Shown here: one piece after another, positions 49,428 to 58,515 of the stretch
Numbering within the stretch: the first letter of the stretch is position 1
How the letters are laid out: each line of letters begins with the position of its first letter
Origin: Arctopsyche grandis
Taxonomy: Eukaryota; Arthropoda; Insecta; Trichoptera; Hydropsychidae
Assembly (NCBI RefSeq): GCF_051622035.1
Contig: NC_135365.1
Coordinates: 9,776,001-9,840,000 of the forward strand
Length of the DNA stretch: 64,000 nt
Direction: 5' to 3'
Program-made: the position numbers and the translations under genes
Notes under the pieces: generated by a model
Told to the model about the DNA's origin: nothing
Databases searched by the model: none
Seen by the model: only the letters and a program-made list of their open reading frames with translations

Positions 49428-49570
49428 TCTCATTGATTTGCGAGTTTTTCAGTGTCTCGTAATTCAGTGACTTATATAATGAATAAAAAATTCTGCAATA
49501 TTTGTAATTGGCCAGGAAGGCGCGTTGGGGTTGCCTGTAATGCCTTCCTGGTATGTAATTAATAAAATTA
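49428..49570 (+). repeat. SINE, right part with tail hairpin
   Basis: ATTGATTTGCGAGTTTTTCA and GTGTCTCGTAATTCAGTGAC match 58030-58085. The tail hairpin CCAGGAAGGC...GCCTTCCTGG lies at about 49514-49550. Confidence 0.75.
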
Positions 49571-50202
49571 ATAATTCCCCGTGAGTTAGTATTTCAGTTA
49601 AATCAGCTGGCTGAAAAGCGAAACAAGTGGAGTGTGAGATGAGAGTTGGCAGCACCGGATTTAGAATGATAGCGATTGGTAGTAGCGATAGGTAGAGCGG
49701 ACAAAAGTGGAAATATAATGACATTGACGTCTACTTTGGCGTCAGTCAGCGGCCAGCTGGTGTCGCGTTTGTTCTCTAGGGGGGTGCGCTCGTTCTCGGT
49801 CAGTTACATCATCTTGTACTCTCATAGCATCATTACTTCTTATCAAACTTATCAGCTGACACGTATTGCACAACTTCCGGTGTCATTTTTTAATTTCCAG
49901 CAATTGTTTACACGACACTATCGATCATCTGCATTATTTTGAAATCTTAAAAAAAATGCATACTGCATACTATTCTGTGCTATTGTGGACTATGGGTTTA
50001 TAAAGCAGAATTTGAATATTCTGATTAGATTCTGTTCAGAAAAAAAATATGTTGCAATACTCATAGTGAATTCTGAAAATTGTTTTAGGAGTGATTTCTG
50101 ACTTGATTGAATAGGGGTTTGAATTCTGAAAGTATACTGATATTATTTTACAATTTATCATTTGAGAAGTGAAAAAAACAATCTTCATTTTCTTTTGATT
50201 TT

Positions 50203-50402
50203 TGATTTTTAAATGCTTTTTATCATTACGAAATTATGTTCACAATACATCTTATATCTATTTTAATAGCTACTGATCTACTGATCATTTTCTATTTTAC
50301 AATTTAATTTAATTTGGTTAGTAATCATAGTATTATATTATTCTAATGCTAATCTACAGCATAATAGGAAAAAGAGCTCAAAAACCTATTTATAATCCTT
50401 AT
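50203..50402 (+). repeat. Dispersed ~200-bp repeat, copy 2
   Basis: Nearly identical to 19595-19800 (for example AAATTATGTTCACAATACAT and CTACTGATCTACTGATCATT). It ends about 140 bp upstream of the phosphatase start codon. Confidence 0.6.
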
Positions 50403-50542
50403 TTTTCTTTTAAGATTCCGTTTTTGTTCTTAAATAAAAGCAATTTCGTGTCTTGTTTTATGAATGTATTTATTAATTACATTAAGATCAGCGGTAGTAT
50501 TATATTTGCAACTTAATACTTAATTATATTTTATTGTAGACC

Positions 50543-52562
50543 ATGTATAGCTCTTCCGAGTCAAGATTAACGGCTTTGTCCAAAGAAGAAGTCGATCAAT
50601 TTCTTGGATCATTTGATACCGTTCTCTCCGATTGTGATGGTAACTTTGTTTGATTTGAGTAATTGTTAGGATGTATGAACATTATTTTAAATTGATTATT
50701 TTAACCGATTAGGCGTCCTGTGGATTGACAATGATGAAATATCCGGAGCTTCGAAAGTCCTCAACAGCTTACGTTCTATGGGAAAAAGAGTGTTCTATGT
50801 GACGAATAATTCCACAAAGAATAGGAATCAATTTTTAGAAAAAGCCAATAATATGGGATTCATCGCTCAAAAGGTAACTTTTCACTAGAAGAAGATGAGT
50901 CCATAGATATAGAATACCATAGATAAGCCCTGACGCTCTAAGCCGATCACCCTGTTGGAGCATGCACACACAAAAAAAAGTACAGATCATGCACACTCTC
51001 TCTCAATAGCTAGTTAGCTTCTAAGTAGGAAGGTTGATTGACATTTTTCGAAAATGCCGACGTGTTCAGTGAAATTGTGTTACAATTACTCAAGAAAACA
51101 TAAAAAGTCGGCTGGCATCACATATCATAAGTAAAAATTTATATATAATGTCTTCAATTATAGTAGTATTTTAACATATAATGAAATATCGGCGCGATGT
51201 ATGTACTGATGGAACAGCGGTTGACAACCTGGGTGTATCTTGTTGGCACTGAAGGAAATTCAGAAATCGACATTAAGTTTAAAACTACAAATGATGAACT
51301 AAATATTAAAGTGTCAGCTTTAAAATTGATCCTTGTGGAAGTTACTAATGTTTAAATATTTTAATAGTTAATGATGGTTTTATTATAGTAACATACATTT
51401 GTAGTTTAATATAGTGTGTATAGCTTAATATTTTTTTCTTAATATGGGTTTATTAGTTTGGTTTACTGTTTACACGCGGAGTGTCCAATAAAATAATGTT
51501 ATAAATAAAATAAAACTTCAGTGCATGTACATATGTACATAAACTGGTTGCTGACCACTGCCAACCACTGCGTTCCTTCCTTTTTTTACACCACTTCCCC
51601 GCTAGTTAAACCCCCCGCACCCCAGTTAGTGGCGACAAGATCTCCAACGAAATTTGTATGTAATGGCATATCTAGGTTATTCTACATCTATGGATGAGTT
51701 TAATTAATGGTTTTGCTATATGAAACATTGTGTTTTATTTTTTGTATTTTAGGATGATATATTATCTACAGGCTATTTGGCAGCTGCTTATCTTAAAAGT
51801 ATAGATTTCAAAAAGAAAGTATACGTTATCGGTTCGGTTGGAATCACCGACGAATTGGAGGCTGTTGGAATTTCACATCTTGGAATAGGGGTAAGTTTTT
51901 CTTCTCATAAAATAAATCTCATACGTAAATATATTTTTAATTCTAATTGCATTTTCAGCCTGATGTGATGACGGATTTGCCAACTTTGGTAAACAAAGAC
52001 TTCGTCCGCGATCCAGACGTTGGAGCAGTTGTAGTCGGATTCGACGAACACTTCAGCTATCCAAAAATGCTGAAAGCAGCCTCTTATTTGAACGATCCAA
52101 ATTGTATATTCATCGCGACAAATACAGATGAAAGGTTTCCCAAGAAGTCAATCGTTGTTCCCGGCACTGGTAGTTTAGTACGTGCTGTTGAAACGTGTGC
52201 CGAGAGGAAGGCTATGGTAATGGGAAAGCCTGAAAAATACATTTCAGATGCAATTGTCACAAACTTTGGTGTTGACCCTAAAAGGACTCTCATGATTGGG
52301 GACAGGTTAGATTTTTCTAGACGTTATTTCAAGTGTGCTGTACATACATATATATTATATAAATTTATTTTTACTATTTAGGAGTAATACTGATATATTA
52401 CTTGGAGCCCGTTGTGGATTTAAAACAATGCTTGTTTTGTCCGGAATTACGACACTAGCCGAAGTTAGAAAGTGGCAAAAATCCGACACACCTGAAGACA
52501 AATTATTGGTACCTGATGTGTATATGAAAAGTATTGGTGATTTGTTACCATATTTAAACTAG
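50543..52562 (+). CDS. HAD phosphatase, phosphoglycolate phosphatase/chronophin type, copy 1
   Basis: Haloacid-dehalogenase phosphatase with a C2 cap, of the PGP/PDXP (4-nitrophenylphosphatase) family: substrates in relatives are 2-phosphoglycolate, glycerol-3-phosphate and pyridoxal phosphate. Five exons keep phase: 50543-50639, 50713-50873, 51753-51890, 51959-52305, 52382-52562, giving 307 aa, the usual length. Motif I is VLSDCDGVLW with nucleophile D30 and general acid D32; motif [10 protein letters not shown] with T63; the cap region follows ([20 protein letters not shown]); motif III lysine is in MGKPEKY; motif IV is MIGDRSNTD. It ends [10 protein letters not shown]. An acceptor (TTATTGTAG) lies just 5' of the ATG, so a non-coding exon is upstream. 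Intron 2 holds a THAP-like exon. A tandem paralogue with the same exon structure lies at 58516-61589. The substrate cannot be told from sequence. Confidence 0.93.
51054..51130 (+). pseudogene. THAP zinc-finger N-terminal exon, inside phosphatase intron 2
   Basis: ATG starts [20 protein letters not shown], then GITYH, followed by a donor-like AA/GTAAAA. The M-P-x-C-x4-C-x-N start and the K-K-S-x-G-I-T-(Y/F)-H continuation are the hallmark of the THAP DNA-binding domain (C2CH finger), found in host THAP genes and P-element-type transposases. No second exon with the downstream C-x2-H half is obvious before 51752, so it may be a remnant or part of an unfinished small gene. Confidence 0.55.
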
Positions 52563-54110
52563 GTAGTATTATAGCATCAAATGCTCAATTACTGTCAACT
52601 GTTGTATTGAAATTTTGATAGTTCTGCTTTTAAAAGCTTTCCGGTTTTTCTACTCTTGAAGATATTTTCACACATAAAGAAATTCGATAATTTTAGGAAG
52701 CGTAAAACAATATGTGATAATAAAAATAGACGGTTCACAGATTTGTTAATAATATATTTTTAAATAAATTGTATTTATATTTTGTATTAATTACTACTAA
52801 TGTTGTATTTATGTGATCTATTCATTAAATGCCAAATAGATGTATGTTTATTCAAATACATAATATTATGAATGTTCAAATGGATATGTGAATTTTTTAT
52901 GCCTGTTGGCGTATTATTTGTTTATTCAATTAAAAAGTGAAATATTTATTCATCCGTTTCTTTGCATGTTTTAATTTTTAATTACAAAAAATAAATTTGT
53001 ATTATATGTATTGTACATGAAGCATTTTTATACTCATGAAAATTTTTCAGAAATACAATATTTTTAAGAAAATTTGTTTATTTTGTATCATCGACAAAGA
53101 AAATACATACAATTAGTATTGATATCATTTCTGCATGAGAACAATACATGATACATATTTGCAGATGAGGTTTTTTTTTAATTTATTTTATTCCTAAATT
53201 AATAATATACAATTGTTTTATTCTATCATGTGGAAGTTTGTCGATAAAATGATACATACATAATTATGAAGAAAACTAATTGAAAAAAACGATACATATG
53301 TACATAATTATGAAGACAACTAATTGAAATAAATAGTAAAATTCATTAAAACATACACAGTGTCAAAGTTCTCTGAAAACGAATTTTATCCCAGAACTCT
53401 AAATATTCTACAAAGACGAATTTGTGTAATTATTTTTTGATATTAATTATTTCTTTTGATGGCAAAATGTAGCTCAAAAAACAAAGATTTTGACATTGAT
53501 TTTAAAAAGCTCTAAAGATGCTGCCAATTAATTTGTTGATTGGTTAAATAGACAAAGTATTAATGGAAATAAGTTTTTTGTAAGTTTGTTTAATGAAAAT
53601 TCAGTTCCCTCATTGAGATGAGATGAGATGAATCGCAGACAGGAAGATTCATTGAAGCACAATAATTTGACATTCTGTGAACCATACTAAATCTATTATA
53701 CTTAAGTGCTTCTCTGGCGGTTTTTCCTCCATTACAACAATTTAAAAAATAACTTAGTCATCCAACGAGAGCAATTCTTATTAAAATACTAATCTATCCC
53801 TGTGAGAATGTTTGTTTATTATGATTAATACAACAATAAATACACTTTTTCAGTCCCAGGTCAAGCATTTCCAACTCTTTATTTCAATATACATAACTGG
53901 TGGTATAACAACATTTATTTTCTTTTATTACATATAATACAATGTCCATTATATGGTCATGCATTAAAGCTCATTATCGGCATTATTTAATTACCCTCTA
54001 ATTTTATACCATTAATGTTACATTTCAATCACAGTACAATTCATTTTCATTCATATAGAAGACTAGAATTCATAGAAAAATATACGTACACATTTGGCAG
54101 ACATATGCAA
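52563..54110. other. 3' UTRs and AT-rich space between convergent genes
   Basis: It holds the 3' UTR of phosphatase copy 1 (AATAAAAATAG near 52720) and, on the other strand, the channel gene 3' UTR. Some simple direct repeats (ACATAATTATGAAGA twice near 53260-53320) are visible. No coding region is recognised. Confidence 0.5.
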
Positions 54111-55590
54111 TTAGGATTTATAGGTCGATTTGATTCGTTCACTTCTCGACAAGTACGAGTACCAGTAGAATAAATTAATTGCTAAGAACAATAAAGGGAA
54201 TACTACCCTAGATGCTCTATCTATTTTGGACACCGAATTGTAACGGGGCATTCTTTTTTTCTTCTTTTTGATGCTACCTGAAGATGCTTGAAATGATAAA
54301 CGATGATCTGAAACTGTCATTTTCATTTTTGTCTTAATTAAGTACTATTATTTTTGCTTAACTTTATGGAAATAGTTGTAATTTTTACCAGTTGTGGGAA
54401 TTATATGCTGAGTGTTGAGCTCAGGTTGTGTCCGGCTTAAGCACGGTAATCCGGTCCAACTGAGGGATGATCTCCGAGATGGAATCGTAGGCGTAATACA
54501 GGCTCTCAAGGGAATAACCTAAATTATTGAATTTAATTACACAATTTTAAAACATATTATTATATTTTAGAGAGAATGTTTTATTAATGTTAATGACTTC
54601 TAAAAGGAAAACGTCTTTTCCATTTTTCGTTTCGCTGTAATTGGTGTCTTCTGTACTGCTTCCTGGTGTATTATTATTATGTACACAGCCGGGTTGACTC
54701 CTACATGTTGTTCTACTTGTTCTCCCATCATCTTCATCACTGCTGGATTCTGAGCTTAAATCAGCACTGAAGTAACATTCTCCTGATCCGTATTTAGTGA
54801 AATAATGAACGACTGCAAACTGAAAGTGTGTCAGTATTATATGCATATGTATATTCCGGTTTAGTTATGAGTTTTTTAATAAAAATGAATGGAATCGAAC
54901 CTGAATAATTGTTGCAAATATGAATCCGAATGATAAAAAGACAAAAAAGTCTAAAGCTGTGGGGTAAGGTACTTTGGGCAAATCTGTTCTAGCTTCAAGT
55001 CCTAGGAAAGTCATTGTCAAAACTGTAGTAATACCAAGAGACACTCTATCAGCTGTAGCTTCACGATTGAGCCAAAAGGAGACCCAAGACAAAACAACCA
55101 ATAAAATACAAGGCCCATAGACTTGTATCAAAAAATTTCCCATGTGTCTTTGAAGATGAAAGCTGACCAGCAGCATCGAGTACTCACCTGAAAGTGTATA
55201 AAGTTTTAAAATATATATATACATATTATGACAAAAGCAGTAGTTTGAATCACTTGCATATTGCGTATGGATTTTTTTCATCTTTGGGATACGATTTGAG
55301 TACAGTGTTGGTGTGGTTCGCTGCCGGAGATGCGATCAGGTCGAACTGAGATAGTTTCATGTCTTCGGCTATTGCTACTTGTCTTTGTTGGTTCCATCGA
55401 TAGATCACGTCCACTGACGTATAACCAACTGTAAAATAAGATCTTTAGAGTTGAATTTGCTAATCTTTAGAGTGATACCATGTTCAAAAGTTTTCTTTCA
55501 TACTAACAAGAGCCGAATTTCAATGGGCACCTTTGGGTGTCCATCGGAAAATCTTCAAGATTCATCGGACACCCTGCCTTTATTGTCAAT
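54111..55590 (-). CDS. Cys-loop ligand-gated anion channel subunit, 3' half
   Basis: GABA-receptor-like pentameric channel subunit; closest to my memory of the insect CG8916-type orphan subunit. Exons on the minus strand: 55590-55508 with the Cys-loop [15 protein letters not shown]; 55428 to about 55257 ([20 protein letters not shown], then [12 protein letters not shown]); 55187-54901 with TM1 ([20 protein letters not shown]), TM2 ([20 protein letters not shown]) and TM3 ([16 protein letters not shown]); 54819 to about 54620, a Ser/Asp-rich start of the cytoplasmic loop ([17 protein letters not shown]); 54300-54111 with TM4 ([20 protein letters not shown]). TM2 lacks the PAR motif before it, having T-A-D-R. 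The exact joins after 55257 and after 54819 are unresolved; possible donors there do not match phase simply. A conserved-looking piece at about 54505-54420 may be another loop exon. The 5' exons (signal peptide, most of the binding domain) are not found in the window and should lie to the right. Confidence 0.8.
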
Positions 55591-55656
55591 CTGAAACATG
55601 ACTATGTTTATAGCATATAATTATGTTTTTAATTCACAGTTGTAAATTGCATATTA

Positions 55657-57316
55657 CAGTAGAACCTCGATTATCCGGACTAATCGGGGATGAAGGTAGT
55701 CCAGATAATGAAAAATTCGCATAATCAAAAAAATCACAATTAGCAGGGAAAAACGTGTACATTCAGTATGGATAATTTTTATTTGTCTATATTTACATAT
55801 ATATATATAATAACATGAAAATCATTATTAAATTATTCTTTATTAAGAAATTCAATTATGGATTTTTGCTTAAAGTTTGCTGTTCTTTTTGAAGCTGCGA
55901 AATCGCGAGCACTTTTCATACAATAATGGAACAGATAGTCTTTGAATGAACCGCAGAAAAATATACTCTTCGACTTCTTCATATCGTGATTTTTTCATAA
56001 CTTTGCGCTCTGAGCTTCCATCTTTTGACATTAAGAGGGCTGGACATCAGCGCCTTGTCCATACGAACGTATTAGACTTCTCCCTTCCTCAATTATGGCA
56101 CTAGAGAAATTATTTTATTTAATATGCTATGGATATCCACCATTGGGATGCATCTATCGTTTTATTTTTTTGATTAGTTATTTTTTATAGGAGCTAGGAG
56201 CCGCCAAGCATTTATAAAATCGCCTCTTTTTTACACTCACGAAAAGAGTCCAGCGTGCTTATTTAACGGTCGATTTAAAAAAAAATACGCGCATAGTTGC
56301 ACAGAAAATATCTTTCTCATACCGATGATGAAATTTTTTAAAAATTGGTCCAGTTTTGGAGGAGAAAATAAGAGAATACAAAACCTTGATTTTGTCGATT
56401 TAAGATACGTTTTATCTGGTCGAAGCGCAACTGTTGCATTTACTCAATATATTTATTGATATATGTATATTGTGGCATTCACTCAATATATACATTCACT
56501 CAATATATATATCGAAAAAAGGAACGGCAACAAAATTAAGGTTTCGGGTGTACAGCCCTCTTAAGAGGGCTGGATACCCGAAACGTTAATTTTGTTGCCG
56601 TTCCTTTCTTCGATATATACATATATTGAGTGAATGCGACAATATATATCAATATATATATTGAGTGAAAGCGACAGTTGCGCCTCGACCAGATAATATC
56701 TATTTTAAATCGACAAAATCGAGGTTTCGTATTATCCAATTTTCTCCTCCGAAACTGGACTAATTTTAAAAAAAAATTCATCATCGATATGAGAAAGATA
56801 TTTTCTATGTTTGTGTGGTCGTATTTTTTTAAAAATCAACCGTTAAATAAACACGCTGGACTCTTTTCATGGGTGTAAAAAAGAGGCGATTTTATAGATG
56901 TTTGGCGGCTCCTAACTCATATAAAAAATAACTAATCAAAAAAATAAAACCACAGAAACATGCCAATGGTGGATATCCATAGCATATTAAAAAATAATTT
57001 CTCTAGTGCCATTATTGAGGAAGAGAAAAGTGTAATACGTTTGTATGGACAAGGCGCTGGTGTACAGCCCTCTTAAAGAATTAGTAAACTTCATAATTTT
57101 TTCGGGTTTGGTGCAAACGATCGACAAGCGCCAGACAGACTGAACCACAGATTAATTGGATGGTTGCTGTAAACGCAATTCTCATTAATTGAATTTTGAA
57201 GACAACTGACTCATTTCTACGTTTTATTTTCGAATGTTTATGGTATGCATTTCAAAGCAGCAAAATCGTAAAATTTGTGTTTGTTATTGACAATCCGGAT
57301 AATCGAGGTTCTACTG
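55657..57316. mobile_element. pogo/Tigger-like DNA element with TA duplication
   Basis: The inverted ends CAGTAGAACCTCGATTATCC and GGATAATCGAGGTTCTACTG are flanked by TA at 55655-55656 and 57317-57318. Such ends are typical of pogo/Tigger-type Tc1-mariner relatives. The interior has no recognised transposase and is mostly taken up by a nested palindromic element. It lies in the presumed large intron of the channel gene. Confidence 0.8.
56031..57076. mobile_element. Palindromic TTAA-bounded element nested in the pogo-like element
   Basis: Two inverted arms, 56035-56560 and 56565-57072, each bounded by TTAA (56031, 56561, 57073) and ending in GAGGGCTGGACA- or TGTACAGCCCTC-type sequence. The arms are highly similar: GATTTTATAGATG.. 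against ..CATTTATAAAATC, and AAAGAGTCCAGCGTG against CACGCTGGACTCTTT. TTAA borders suggest a piggyBac-type MITE present as an inverted pair, or a fold-back element. Confidence 0.7.
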
Positions 57317-57318
57317 TA

Positions 57319-57740
57319 TGTGTGAATGTTGTAAGGCGATGCCAGGTACATATATATGTATATATGTCTTCTTGTTTACAATATTAACTGTAATAAAAAA
57401 TTACATTATTTAATACGTAATACATTATTTAAATTGAAATGAAATAGTGACATGAATTTTCACTTGTTTTCATTAAAATTTCGGTTTATTAAATGCGTAA
57501 TATTGTACACCAGAATAATTGCATTACAGTTTTTTTAGACCTGAAATAATTTGTAGGTATTGTTGTGTTTGAAATATTGATTTAATATCCATCGATATAT
57601 TTTTATACATCAATTATTTTTAAGCCAACCAAATATTATACTTTCCATATTTTTAACTCATTGTGGTGAAATAATCTTATAATATAGTAGTAATAGTTTT
57701 CAATAAGATCTATGCATTTTGAACATTGATTTTATTTTAT
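57319..57740. other. AT-rich stretch, no gene seen
   Basis: No exon, transposon end or other structure is recognised. It would be intronic to the channel gene on the minus strand. Confidence 0.4.
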
Positions 57741-57746
57741 ATATAG

Positions 57747-58190
57747 CCAGCAGCATAGCTAAGTCGTTAAGCTTCTGCTTAGCGTCGTGAGGCGCCGGGT
57801 TCGATCCCTGGGTCCGGGCCTCGAATGAAAATGAATTTTCCAGAGTATGCTGTTGGTTAGACCTGGATTTGTGACTTCAGGTTGATCTTTTCCTATCAGA
57901 GTTTGCCAATTTTCTCTGATTTCATTGTTGAAACAGTTCCCGGAAAAAAATTGGCTAAAAATCCCTCATATACGATATGTCACCTATAATTTGTTATTAA
58001 TTAATGTGCAATAAATAAGTTTGTGTACAAATTAATAGATGTCTCATTGGTTTGCGAGTTTTACAGTGTCTCGTAATTCAGTGATTTATATAAAAAAATA
58101 CTGAATTGTAATTTGTAATTGGCCAGGAAGGCGCATTGGGGTTTACCTGTAAGGCCTTCCTGGTATATATGTAAAAATAAAATAAAATAT
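57747..58190 (+). repeat. Full-length tRNA-derived SINE
   Basis: Head AGCATAGCTAAGTCGTTAAG (A box) and GGTTCGATCCC (B box), body with TTAGACCTGGATTTGTGACT, TTCCTATCAGAGTTTGCCAA, then GTGTCTCGTAATTCAGTG, and a 3' hairpin CCAGGAAGGC...GGCCTTCCTGG (58124-58162) followed by an A-rich end. It is the most complete copy in the window. Confidence 0.8.
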
Positions 58191-58515
58191 AGAAATATAA
58201 CTATGGATGTACTGAGTATTGGCACAAATTGCTCATACATACATACATACCATACCTACAAACAAACAAGGTATATAATCTCTGTTTTCTTTTATAATAC
58301 GCGCATTGGATTACGATTTTCATTTTAGTTTTCAAATAAGAGCAGAAGTTAATCCATGTAAACGTTGAATGGTAATAAATTATATCGTTTCAATGTTATC
58401 GTTTTTTTTAGCTTTCAGTGTTATCATTTTATTCACAAAATCGATAAGCGATAATCTTGGATTTAACTACGAATTTTAACGACATTCATTTTGTTGTTTT
58501 ATTCATATGTAGATC

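Noticed and set aside
57747-57820. tRNA-gene-like A and B boxes
   Set aside because: No cloverleaf fits and the same head recurs in many copies with a common body; it is a SINE head. The same holds at 46414 and 34425.
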